From assembly GCF_019059575.1 (NCBI RefSeq), contig NW_024881519.1, forward strand, positions 806,001 to 870,000: 64,000 nucleotides of DNA, in the 5' to 3' direction. Origin of the DNA: Amphibalanus amphitrite. Its lineage: Eukaryota; Arthropoda; Thecostraca; Balanomorpha; Balanidae. The notes under the pieces are model-generated. The model was not told the origin of the DNA and did no database searches. It was given only the letters and a program-made list of their open reading frames with translations. Of this stretch, positions 1 to 10,265 are shown piece after piece (the first letter of the stretch is position 1; each line of letters begins with the position of its first letter). Position numbers and translations under genes: made by a program.

Positions 1-649
1 CCCCCATGTCGTAAACCCAATCCAACAGCACCGTGGTTACGGTTTCGGCATCCTGCCGTCTGACTGGGTACACTCGGACGTATTTAGAAAAATAGTCCAT
101 GATGACTACTGCATATCGGTTGCCATTCTCCGACACCGGCATCTCAGTGATGTCAATCGCAATTCTGCGGAATGGTTGACTCGTGACCTCCGTCACCAGA
201 GGAGCCCGTTTCTTCGGTGCAGGGCGATGGCACCGTTGGCAAAGGTCACACGTGCTGCAGTACCGACGGATGTCCGCGAACATGCCGGGCCAGAGGAAGC
301 GCTGTCGCACTCTTTCCGTTGTTCGACTCCGTCCCAAGTGTGCGGACGTCGGATGGTCATGGGTGAGCGTCATGATTCTTGATCGCATCGAATCGGGGAC
401 CAGGGCCCGGAAGCCCCACTTCGTCCTCATGCCGAGAACGCCCTCCAGCACTCCGAGCTGCGTCCAGCTCCCACGCAGTAGCTCCCACTCAGCGAGAGGG
501 TGATCGGGCGGTGGTTCCCGACTGCCCAGATAGGCGTTCCGCATGACACTGAGGACCTCGTCCTCTTGTTGCGCCGTCTGCAACTCCGATTGTCCTGGTG
601 CTTCAGTGATTAGGCGTCCCGCCTGGTCGCCCTTCGCACTAGGTGGCGC
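1..649 (-). pseudogene. Ty3/Gypsy integrase core, runs off window (fossil)
   Basis: On the minus strand a CxxC zinc-binding end and the beginning of the integrase catalytic core can be read, with AIDITEMP holding the first catalytic aspartate and VVIMDYFSKYVRVYPVR behind it. This is the classic Gypsy integrase block. The rest of the core lies beyond base 1. A separate TIR element is inserted at 650-1601 between this stretch and the RNase H. Fossil. Confidence 0.75.
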
Positions 650-1601
650 AGTAGGGGAAGGTGGGGTAAGACGGACCAGCTAAGGTTTGAGGCCGCATAT
701 CTTGCTACACTGCTCTCGTAATTCATATTATTTATAGTCTTCGGAATGCTCAATCCTTCCTCTGTTGATATGTGTAAAGACTAAATTTCAAATTAAAGAC
801 ATCTTGGTGGTGGATGCTCTTAAAGAGGGACATGTCAAAAACTCAGACCAGAAAAAACGTGGGGTAAGACGGACCACCCAGCAGTGCCTGCTATCCGTTC
901 ATGTGTGTTACACTTCTGCTCTGTACTCTTGTAAGAAAAAGTAACCAGAATGGTAAAATAACAAAATGAGCCTTTATTCTTTACTCATGTGTGTTGGAAG
1001 TGCAGCTAAAAGCTGGGAACATGTGTGTTGATTGTCGTTTGGCATGAATGCATGCTAACTAAACACTTGCATGCATGGCTCACATGCAACAAAGACTCCT
1101 TCCTGAAAAATTTGCTTACTTAAGCTTGTGTCAATGTTTTGGGAAAGAACTTTCCATATGCAGGGTATAATGGACCACCACAGGGTAAGATGGAACACAG
1201 TGGTCCGTCTTGCCCCAAATCTAAATTCTGTCATTATCATGACGTATATGTCAAATAGCCCAACATTGCAAAACCTTGCCTTTCCTAAAGTGTGACTATA
1301 ACTAAGTTTATAACTTTGTTCTACACAGTTAAGTGCAAAATAGAAACTAATCATGCCAGAAAGGCGCCGTAATTGAATCGCCCGTAGACCTCTTATATTA
1401 GATCGGTTTGACGAAAAACAACATTTTTCTCAATAACTCAAAAGCTATGCATCCTAGCAGCATGAGCTCAAGGTGGCCATTGTTTCGAAGGAAAACAAAC
1501 ATAGTAAGTGCATAAAGCAGTAGATACCAGCAGCGGTTCAGCCGGGAGGGCTGGTGGTCCGTCTTGCCCCGCTGGGCCGTCTTACCCCACCTTCCCCTAC
1601 G
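650..1601. mobile_element. TIR DNA element (GTAGGGGAAGGTGGGGTAAG type), non-autonomous
   Basis: The left end GTAGGGGAAGGTGGGGTAAG (from 651) is repeated in reverse complement at the right end (to 1600), followed in both cases by ACGG. The interior repeats GGGGTAAGACGGACCA-like motifs at about 850, 1200 and 1560. No transposase can be read. The flanks share only GCA, so a 3-bp target duplication is possible but not secure. It sits inside the Gypsy pol gene. Confidence 0.75.
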
Positions 1602-3005
1602 CAGTGCGCAGACTTGGTCAAGTTCTGCTGCGCCTCGAGTCTTCCCCCACACATTCCTACTCTCCACCAGAAGCAGGTTCTTGGGCTCTTGTAGCTGCGG
1701 TATGCACGGGTGCTTGACCGGCTTCGGCGGGACAAGACTCGCTGCGCTTGCCCGTCCAGATATTGCCGTTGACTGGTCGCTGCCGGGACATCGCATCGGC
1801 ATTGCCGTGATCACGGCCCGGCCGGACAACCACCCGGAACTGGTAAGAGCTCAGCTCGATGGCCCACCGGCCACGTCTTCCCGTCCCGCCACGTTCCACA
1901 TTGATGGACTCCGGTACACCCATGAGTGGTTTGTGATCGGTCACGACTTCGAATTCTGCTCCAACTGTGTACTGGTTGAATCGCCGGATGGCGTGAACGA
2001 TGGCCCAGAGTTCTTTATCATATGTTGGCCATCTGCGCTGTTGCTTTATCAGCACCTTACTGTCGTAGGCGATGACTCTCTCCGTGTCACCCACCCGCTC
2101 CGCGAGCACTGCACCGACTGCAGAGTCGGATGCATCCGTGTACAAGACGAATGTACCACGGAACGTAGGAAGGGCTAACACTGGAGGTGCAGTCAGCTCA
2201 GCGCCTGCTTCAGACTCTCAAAAGCTGCTTCAGCTTCCGGCGTCCACGTCAGATGGTCACCCACCACCTTGGCTTCCCTCAGCGGCTTCGTGAGATCCAT
2301 GTATTGTGGGACAAAACGGCTGTAATATCCGCACAATCCGAGAAAGCTCTTCATGCCATCTTCCGTCTTCGGTGGAGCCCAGTCGAGTATCTTCTGGATG
2401 TTATGTGGGTCCGGAAAGAGTCCCTCCTTTGCGACCCGGTGACCGAGGAACGTAACTTCGCGCTTTGCGAGGCGGCACTTTTCTGGTTTGAGCTTCAGCT
2501 TCGCCGACCTCACTCGCTTGAAGACATCACGGAGCGTTGCGATGTGCTCGACCTCGGATCTGCTTGATATGATAATGTCATCAAGGTAGACTAAACAGCG
2601 TTTCGAGTCCAGACCTGCAAGCACCAGTTCCATGAGTCGCTGGAATGTGGCTCCAGCATTTTTTAGACCCATGGCCATCACCCTGAACTGATGGAGTCCT
2701 TTGCCCGTGGCGCCGTCTTTTCTCGGTCCTCTGTGGCCAGCGGGACCTGCCAGTAACCGGTCGCCATGTCGAGCGTCGTGTACCACGTTGCCCCCGCTAG
2801 GGTATCCAACGCCTCGTCGATCCTCGGCAGAGGATGCGCACATCCGCGAGTTCGGCTGTTGATCGCGCGGAGATCGACGCAGAAGCGGAAACTTCCATCT
2901 TTCTTTCTGGCCAGGACGACTGGGGAGCACCACGGACTTGTACTCTCTTCAATTATTCCATCTTTCATCATCTGCGTCTTCTGCATCTCGACTTGCTCGC
3001 GGAGT

Positions 3006-4196
3006 TTAACCCGCGCCCGACTGGGGGTCCTGGATTTCCACGCCCTGCTGGGGGGGGGGGGTGTTTGAACACCCCCCTTCTAACTCGGCTCCTGGGCCAC
3101 GTAGCGATACGCGGAATGCGGCGTTCGAAAGAGCGTCAAAAATAATGAGGAAATCACTTCGGTCAATTTTTTGGTCAGGTCAAAGGTCAGGTCACGAGAG
3201 GTCATTGAAGGCAAAATTTCGCCGATTTTCAGGTCGAATGTCGACAATTTCCAAGAAGCCAACGCATAACTCAGGAACCAATAGAGCTACAGCGCCGCGG
3301 AAAAGCGCATTCGATAGCCCTATTAACGCCCTTTCTGAGTAATTCTCTCAGATTTCACCTAACGTCAACGGTTTGCCTGCAGGGGGCAAAAACTGCAAAA
3401 ATAGCAGATTTTTTCGGAAACAGTTTTTCTGCAATAACTTTTGACTCAAGCCTTGTACGAGCTTACTTTCACCGGCATCGTGTTCCTCTCGTCAAGACGC
3501 ATCGAATGAACTATAACTTGACCTTGAAAGGTCAACTTGAAAATTGACCTCAGGTCAAGGTCATGACCTGACCGGAAAGGGTCATGTTGCATATCAGTCG
3601 ATCCGTATCGTCGAGCTGAACACATCTAAGGCGTTTTCATCGCTCTAGCATGCCTCTATCAAAAGTTATTTGCGAAAAACTGTTAGATACCATTCGTGAC
3701 CTAAGATGACCTCATGGCATAAACAGGGGTCACGGACACCATTTTCATGTTCAGTGTGTCTAAACCACTTGTAATTCAGTGTTTGGGAATGTTTATAATG
3801 TCTTTCGTCCAAAAGAGGCGCATTTCAATTTTCTCCCATCGACTTAAAATGGGGAGGTCGCAAAATTGACCTGACCTTAGGTCATCGATATCAAAATTCT
3901 GAGATATACATTTTGTACATGCTATTGCTCTTAGCAATCGCTGAAAGTTTCAAAGCGATCGGTCACTCGGTGTAGCTATGACAGACATTGAAACTTTTTA
4001 TGAGGTGAGGTCACTTCAAGTGACCTGGTGACCTGGCCTTGAATGACCTTGGTCTGAAATTTCCACAACATGTGTAGAATTGATGTATGATAAGGTGTAC
4101 CAAAAACGGCGGCGCTCCGCGCCGCCGTTTTTGAGATATTTGCGAAAAACCACAAGGGGGATGTTCAAACACCCCCCCCAGCAGGGCGCGGGTTAA
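3006..4196. mobile_element. TTAA element, family A (CCCGCGCC ends), complete
   Basis: It is bounded by TTAA at 3006-3009 and 4193-4196 with inverted ends CCCGCGCC/GGCGCGGG. Just inside each end is a G-run/C-run hairpin (G(13)-TGTTTGAACA-C(6) at the left, a reduced version at the right). The interior has no open frame of note but carries 19 AGGTCA or TGACCT hexamers by my count. A TTAA target and CCC ends are typical of piggyBac-type transposons, so it may be moved in trans by such a transposase; that is inference. It lies inside the RT domain of the Gypsy element. Confidence 0.85.
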
Positions 4197-4720
4197 CTGG
4201 TACCCGCCGTGGTCTCTGCTTCACGGGAGCCTCCTCCCCTGTGTCGATGTGGTGTTCGAGCAAATCTGTCTTGCCGATATCACCCGCATACTGACTGAAG
4301 ATTCTGAGATATACATTTTGTACATGCTATTGCTCTTAGCAATCGCTGAAAGTTTCAAAGCGATCGGTCACTCGGTGTAGCTATGACAGACATTGAAACT
4401 TTTTATGAGGTGAGGTCACTTCAAGTGACCTGGTGACCTGGCCTTGAATGACCTTGGTCTGAAATTTCCACAACATGTGTAGAATTGATGTATGATAAGG
4501 TGTACCAAAAACGGCGGCGCTCCGCGCCGCCGTTTTTGAGATATTCGCGAAAAACCACAAGGGGGATGTTCAAACACCCCCCCCCCCCAGCAGGGCGCGG
4601 GTTAACTGGTACCCGCCGTGGTCTCTGCTTCACGGGAGCCTCCTCCCCTGTGTCGATGTGGTGTTCGAGCAAATCTGTCTTGCCGATATCACCCGCATAC
4701 TGACTGAAGATGTCTGCATA
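4197..4720. repeat. Tandem duplication of family A right end plus Gypsy flank (about 405 bp period)
   Basis: About 405 bases starting at 3896 (right third of the TTAA element plus about 100 bases of the Gypsy RT flank) are repeated head to tail from 4301. The two copies differ mainly in the length of a C run (8 versus 12), which makes the right TTAA of the second copy fall at 4602-4605. Either a real local tandem duplication or an assembly error at the poly-C run. Confidence 0.8.
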
Positions 4721-5206
4721 TTGGCTGACATAGGCGTAGGAACGTTTTCGAAAGTGGGGGGGCCAGGGTTCCAGAGGTCCAAAACCTAACCTACCCCCAA
4801 AATCCGATTTCTCCTCGGATTTCGGCCACTTTGCTTTCGCAAACATGCTCAGAGGTTAAAAAAATCGAGACAAAAAAAGAAAAAAATTGGTTGAAATTTC
4901 AGGGAGTCTCCCGTCCATAAACTCAAACTGATGGACGCGTTCCCCTGTCCTCCGCTGCCGTTGGCACCCATGCAAATTCCAGAGGCATCCAGCAACTTTT
5001 TCATTACGAGCAAGCGTGAAACGTGCAAAGCGAGTCTTTTCAATATACCTATAAAAATCAGCATGAACGGCCCAGCTAGGCTCAGCCAGGCCTATAACGT
5101 TTTTAAAAGGTTTTATATCAGCGACCACTGCAACTGGGCTGATTGACTATCACTTATCAGAGGCCGGTGTGGGACTTTTAGACGGTCTGGGCCTTCAGAG
5201 GCCAGT

Positions 5207-6606
5207 TTAACCCTCCACGGCCCGGTCCTATAGGTTTTCTACATACGCGCTGGCCGAGGGGGCGGGGGGCTTTTACGACCCCCCTCGCCGTTTCGCCCCA
5301 GGTGGAGCTAGCGCGTCGCGGTAAAACGAGCGTGTGCGCCGTTACGAGACGCAGAGATCGATACCCGATTTTATGGTCCTAGGTCAACCGGTGACCTCTG
5401 ACACCGTTCCGTGCTTCTATCCTCAGGATACTGAAATCCTTCTCCTCCACACCGCAACCCCCTCCGGGCTGGACAGGCAACTTTATCTCATGCGGGCTGC
5501 TCCCTTGGAGCGGCACTGCTACTCCCGAGGGAGCGCACCCCGTAGCCGGGTGCAGTGAGTGCCTTGGGGCTGGGTGGCCTGTCCTCTGGACGGGCTCAGC
5601 CCCGGCGACTCACTAGGGTGCCTGCCCAGACCAATGTCTCCCCCTATATCCTATCATCCTTCCGGCTCTGAAATGGTCTCATTGGACCGAAAGGGCCTAA
5701 CCCAACAAAACAAACAAAAACCGGTGACCTCTGAGGTCAGGTCAAGTGCCTCAAGGCACGGTTCCGTTTTTGGTGAATAACTTCGCAAAAAATGGCCGCA
5801 GAGCCGCGATTTTGCCAGCATCGTGTTCGCCTCTCTCAGGCGCGTCGACTGATATACTTTTTGTTTGGGTGAGGTAAACTTAGGGTGTTGACCTCGGGTC
5901 ACGGTCAGGTCGGCGTCCCCAGGTCACGAAATTGGTCGAAGGAGGTCATGTCGCATATCATTCGATTCGGCAGGTCTTCTTGAGTCCATAGGTGGCTTTC
6001 CCGACTCGCTAGCTCAATTTGATCGGTACCTAGTTATTGACGAAAGACTAATAAGACCCTTATAACTTCATAAATGACGTCGCGCAAGGTCAACATTGCA
6101 AAAGTGACGCATCGAACCTTGCAAGGAGTGCATGAAATCACGATTCGGTGTGCTTGAGATAGTTGGAGATCGATCGTTCCCGGCGCCAGAAAAAGTTTTC
6201 AGTTTATTCCCATTGACTTATACCTAATGGTGAGGTCACGAAAATGACCTGACCTCATATGAACTTCAGGAAAAATCCGAGATATACATTATACAAGTTG
6301 AGAGACTCCTATTGGATACTAGGTAGGTCCTCCAAGGTTCATTTCCCTGTGAAATCTCCTCTGGCAGTGAGGGCGTTGCGAAGTTGCGACATCTGAAGAC
6401 CGTGCAGAGGTTCACTTATGACCACATGGGTCAGTGACCTGATCTGACCCGAAAATGCGGTTGGTGTCAAAAGATCCCGTTTGATTCAAAGGTCAGGTAT
6501 ACCAAGCTTCAGCTCTCTATCGCCGGCGTGTTCGGAGCTATCGCGAAAAAAAACCTATGGAGGGGCGGCACCCGCCCTCCCCCCCCCCCCTGCCGGCGAG
6601 GGTTAA
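5207..6606. mobile_element. TTAA element, family B (GCCGGCGAGGG end), complete with insertion
   Basis: TTAA lies at 5207-5210 and 6603-6606. The right end reads GCCGGCGAGGG and the left end CCCTCCACGGCC is a diverged match. Subterminal hairpins of G and C runs are present at both ends (about 5260-5290 and 6555-6595). The interior is rich in AGGTCA/TGACCT. A repeat of another family (about 5414-5716) interrupts it. No coding capacity. Confidence 0.75.
5414..5716 (+). repeat. Dispersed repeat V (SINE- or LINE-tail-like), copy 1
   Basis: This stretch is also found at about 45.13-45.34 and 45.52-45.60 kb. Shared blocks are CTCCACACCGCAACCCC, a CTCAGCCCCGGC block and a 3' part ATCCTATCATCCTTCCGG...GACCGAAAGGGC ending in AACCCAACAAAACAAAC. 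The A-rich tail and abrupt insertion into a TTAA element suggest a retroposed sequence, but no RNA polymerase III boxes are clear in this copy. Compared with the 45-kb copy it lacks the stretch equivalent to 45338-45515. Confidence 0.55.
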
Positions 6607-7575
6607 GGCCCTCAGAGACCAGTACAGGGCCTGCAAAGGGCAGGATGAGACCTTAAGATGCCGACTTGGGCCATCAGAGGCTAATGTGGGTCCTCACAGG
6701 CCAGTATGGGCCCTCAGAGGTCAGTGTGGGACCCTAAAATGCCGGCATGGGCCGGTGTTGGACCCCAGAGGCCAGCAGAAGACCCTCAAAAACCAAGATG
6801 GGCCTCAGAGGCCAGCATCGGGTCTTCAGAATCCAGTGCAAGGCCCTCAGAGACTAATGCGTGTCCTTACAGGCCAGCATGGGCCCTTAGAGGTCAGTGT
6901 GGGGCCGTAACAGACCGGCATGGGCGGGACTTGGAACCTAGAGACCAGCGGAGGGCCCTCATAGGCCAAGGTGGGCCCTCAGAGGCCGATGCGGACCCTT
7001 GGAGACCGGCATCGGATCTCCGGAATCCAGTGCGGGCCCTTAGAGGTCAATGTGGGACCCTAAAATACCGGCATGGGCCGGTGTTGGAACCCAGAGACCA
7101 GCAGAAGGCCCTCAAAAACCAAGATGGGCCTCAGAGGCCGGCATCAGGTCTTCAGAATCCCGTGCAAGGCCTCATAGGCTAATGTGGGTCCTTACAGGTC
7201 AGCATGGGCCCTTAGAGGTCAGTGTGGGGCCCTAAAAGACCGGCATGGGCCGGCGTTGGACCCCTCAGGCCAAGGTGGACCCTCAGAGGCCGATGCGGAC
7301 CCTTAGAGGCCGGCATCGGGTCTTCAGAATTCAGTGCGGGGCCCTCAAAGGCACCTAAAGGCTAGTCTTGGGACCCCAGAGACAGAAATGAGTCCACCAG
7401 AGGCCGGTGTGAGGCCCTCAGACGCCGGCTGGGCCCTTGAGGCCGGTTTAGGGGCCCTCAAATGAGGTCAATGTGGGCTCTCAGCGGTCAATGTGGGCGC
7501 TTGACCGCCACTGAAGGGCCCTCCGAGATCAGTGTAGGACCCTCAAAGACTGGTTTGGGAGCTGTTAATAGCTAG

Positions 7576-8240
7576 CGTGGGATTCTTGAGTCTCGTGACA
7601 ATCAAATAAGGGCCAGAGCCCCATACGCCCATGGGGGCCCATTGGTTGTTTGGGGGGGGCCAAATGAGATGATGGCCCCCTGATTAGCCTTTGGAGGGGG
7701 GAAGGGCATGGCCCTGATCCCCCTCTGCGACCGCCACTGCACTGAAAGTGGAAGGGGGAGGGGCAGAAACAGACATTGCTGGCCCCCAGCCTGTTTGAAC
7801 CGAGGCTGAGGCACGGTCACCCTGGCCCCCAGCTAGTACGCCTTTGACGAACTATGCCGACCCCAAGCAGATAAGGTCAAGCGTTGGTCGTTTGTATACG
7901 CATTCTCCTGCACCGTGCTAGTATTGTCTTAGTATTGCCTATACCTTTTTAGTGCTCGCTGTCCCGCGCCTCGTATTCAACAAAATGCTGTCACCAGGAC
8001 TCACAGTCTTGTCTTGTCTCTGATATGGTTTCCTTCATTGAGTGAAGGAAATTGCGGTCAATAACGCTGTAGAAACAAAAAGGAATCCTCATTAAAGGGC
8101 AAGCTGAATAGTTGTCAAGTTACCGGGTGGTAGGTTAGGTACAGACAGACACTTAAGTCAGCAAAAAGTGGGGGGCCAGTTAACATTGCTGGCCCCCCCC
8201 CACCTCCGAAAGTGGGGGGGGCATGCCCCCCCCGGCCCCC
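7576..8240. other. Right interior of the hAT-type element, no gene seen
   Basis: Unique-looking DNA with short G/C-run palindromes (near 7655-7700 and 8170-8240). No coding region, tRNA or named repeat can be supported. Confidence 0.4.
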
Positions 8241-8266
8241 CCTGTTCCTACGCCTATGTTCGCTGA

Positions 8267-9055
8267 GAATGGTTCTGAGCTTCTCCTTTCCTTCTGTTGA
8301 GAAGTCAGATCCGTCCACATCAAGTACTTCTGTCACCGTCGTATTCTGACGCCTTTCTGCTCTGCAGCTCACATCATCAACGTCATCATCATCACTGTCC
8401 CCAACGCCTCCGTCTGCAGCCAGGCACAACTTGTACTCGCAGTCCTCGTTTGTGGCATCATAAAATGTCCCTAGGTCACTGCCTCTGAGAACACGGACTT
8501 CTTCGGACCCAGCATTTGTCAAAATGATCGAGGAGACGCACCCGTCGTCGTCTGCAACGACCAGAGCCCTTGGAGTCAGGAGTCCCTCCCGCTCCGCTAC
8601 GGTTGATGGCTCGAATATCCCGGCTGCACCCATTTCATCACTCTGCACGCCGTCCACTCTCTCCAGCTTACCAGCTACCACGCACTCTGACCGTGCTGAA
8701 ATGACGACGTTCGACAGTAATCGCACTCGCGCACGTCTTGGTCGAACCTGCTCCCGGCTCGGCAGGGGAACGCTCATGGTTCCAATCTTGAATGAGCCAG
8801 CGTCGTCGTCAATGACCGTGCGATGCATGCACGTGAAGTCGCGACCTAGTATCACGTCGTACACGAGGTCGTCTGCCACGGTCACTACCGGGCATCGGAA
8901 GCTGACTCCATCAATGCATAATGAGAGGTTTTCCAACTCACCAACTATCTGGAGGGAGGTACCTCCCGCTCCGATAGCATTGCGCGCGCTCGGGCTGAGC
9001 CGGATTGTTCTTAGTGCTGGGTTCCCCCCCCCCCCCAGCGCCCATGTCGGAGCGC
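8267..9055 (-). pseudogene. Ty3/Gypsy protease-to-RT linker region (fossil)
   Basis: The minus strand carries a retropepsin-like C-terminal half with the VILGRDF motif, which corresponds to the conserved (L/I)(L/I)G(R/A)D block of Gypsy aspartic proteases, followed by an acidic linker. It lies between gag and the reverse transcriptase of the same old element and is cut at its left side by the hAT-type element ending at 8258. The left end of this stretch reads as the approach to the RT domain. Broken fossil; the exact domain edges are by eye. Confidence 0.6.
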
Positions 9056-9099
9056 CGTGAATGACGACCCGAACGGCCGACGCCGTGAGTGGGACGCTT

Positions 9100-10085
9100 T
9101 AGAGAGGACTGGGACCTGTCCCACGGCTCCAGTCCGGTTCAGTTTTCCTTATGCGCACCGGCACCCCGCCGGGGATCAGCAGCTCTTGTCTCGGATTGGC
9201 CTTCCCCAATGCTGCCACCCTGGAAGTATTGGCACCCCGCCATCCAGTGGCCCTGCTGCCCACAACATAAGCAGAGCGGCAGCGCGCGCCCATCCCTTGT
9301 CGACGGCAATGAAATGGGGCAGTGTCGCTTGAGGTGACCTAATTCTCCACAGCCGAAGCATCTGACGCTAGGTGAACCACGGCTACGCTCGGGGCAGTCT
9401 CGCTGAAAATGACCCGGCTGCTCGCAGCGGTAGCACCGGGGAAGTCGGCGAGACTTACTCGCATCAGTTGTCGTCTTCGGCGCCATTGTGATGGCCGATA
9501 TCGACTCGTGTAGCCCGCGAATATGATCTTCGATGGCTGTGAGCCGGTTGTTGTCCGTCACAGTCTTTTCTGCTTGACCCACGGTTGCTTCACCCCCGAC
9601 CGGGGTTTACTAACGCGTACCGCGTCAGTCAGTGTGGATATGTTTTGGCTGATTAACCTCTCTTGCAATTGCGTGTCACGGAGGCCACAGATGAATCGGC
9701 CGCACTGGAATCCCTCCATAGCGCTGTGGTCGCTGGGCAGAGCCGGCTGGGTTAGCCCACTCAGCTCTCTGATCCTGGCTGAGAAGTCTTCAACAGACTC
9801 CGAAGGTGACTGGCAAACTCGGTTGAGTTCGGCATGAGCCTGCAACGTGCTTATTTGCCGACCGAACCGACTTTTCAGTGCTTCAACCACCCTGCCGTAG
9901 TCCTTCCGTGACTCTTCGGTGAGTGACGCGAATGTGTCCAGTGCGACTCCGTCCAAAAGACCCACCATAGGACCTTTATGCTCGCCGTCTGAGCTTCGAA
10001 TCGGCGGAACCATTTCTGCCACACTTCCCCAGACTCCCCACTAAATTTCGAGGCTCTTGAAAGGAAAATGGTAGATAAATCCATA
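9100..10085 (-). pseudogene. Ty3/Gypsy gag with three zinc knuckles (fossil)
   Basis: This is the gag part of the old minus-strand Ty3/Gypsy element. Three CCHC zinc knuckles can be read: CYRCEQPGHFQRDC, CFGCGELGHLKRHC and CLCCGQQGHWMAGC, the last two near 9.2-9.4 kb. Upstream of them is a capsid-like stretch with the usual retrotransposon spacing of tryptophans and an FxxRIREL-like helix near 9.8 kb. Gag proteins package the element RNA in virus-like particles in the cytoplasm. The neighbouring downstream stretch (8.27-9.05 kb) is the protease region of the same element. It is a broken fossil copy. Confidence 0.8.
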
Positions 10086-10246
10086 GTTTGTTATACTGAA
10101 CTCTACTGGAGAAAGCCTCTCATCACCCAAAGTCTCTACTCACCGGCTCCGTCCACCTTTTCCACCGTGAGCTTGCGTAGGCCGTCACAGAACTCTCACA
10201 GCAATCTTCTTTCTTAAAAACTCATATGCAGCCCATTTACGTTATT

Positions 10247-10265
10247 GGTCCTACCGACCGCACCA
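10247..10265 (-). other. Candidate primer-binding site of the old Gypsy element
   Basis: On the minus strand TGGTGCGGTCGGTAGGACC starts with TGG, as expected for pairing to a tRNA CCA end, and lies just upstream of gag. I cannot name a matching tRNA, so the call rests on position and the TGG start only. Confidence 0.3.

Larger units (their letters stand above)
1657..4720 (-). pseudogene. Ty3/Gypsy reverse transcriptase and RNase H (fossil, interrupted)
   Basis: On the minus strand 4606-4720 carries the RT entry region (HHIDTGEEAPVKQRPRRVP), and about 2185-3005 carries the RT palm and thumb with the FRFCVDLRAIN block and the catalytic YLDDIII motif near 2570-2593. RNase H follows at about 1657-2184 with the LYTDASDSAVGA motif. 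The domain is interrupted by a TTAA-flanked element (3006-4196) and by a tandem copy of the right part of that element. RT copies the element RNA into DNA. Fossil, broken. Confidence 0.8.
5160..7575. repeat. Degenerate GC-rich minisatellite (GGGCCCTCAGAGGCCAGTGT type)
   Basis: Units of roughly 25-35 bases built on GGGCCCTCAGAGGCCAGTGT run from about 6607 to 7575, and the same text is found just left of the TTAA element at 5160-5206, so the TTAA element (5207-6606) split one array. A higher-order repeat is visible: the stretch near 6715-6840 recurs near 7050-7170. Long open frames here are by-products of the repeat and not genes. Confidence 0.85.
4729..8258. mobile_element. hAT-type element (CATAGGCGTAGGAAC TIRs), minisatellite-filled
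   Basis: The 15-bp inverted ends CATAGGCGTAGGAAC start at 4729 and end at 8258. They are flanked by TTGGCTGA (4721-4728) and TTCGCTGA (8259-8266), a 7-of-8 match, the 8-bp duplication expected of hAT elements. The ends carry further G/C runs (AAAGTGGGGGGG). No transposase is recognisable; 4856-5128 on the minus strand holds a 90-codon open stretch that I cannot assign. Most of the interior is a GC-rich minisatellite with a TTAA element in it. It sits in the Gypsy pol gene. Confidence 0.8.

Noticed and set aside
4856-5128. 90-codon minus-strand frame as a transposase gene for the hAT element
   Set aside because: No hAT dimerisation motif or zinc finger seen; kept only as an unassigned open stretch.
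6557-7235. Long open frames rich in Gly, Pro, Arg and Gln on the plus strand
   Set aside because: They are produced by a degenerate GC-rich minisatellite in all frames; no start context or domain.
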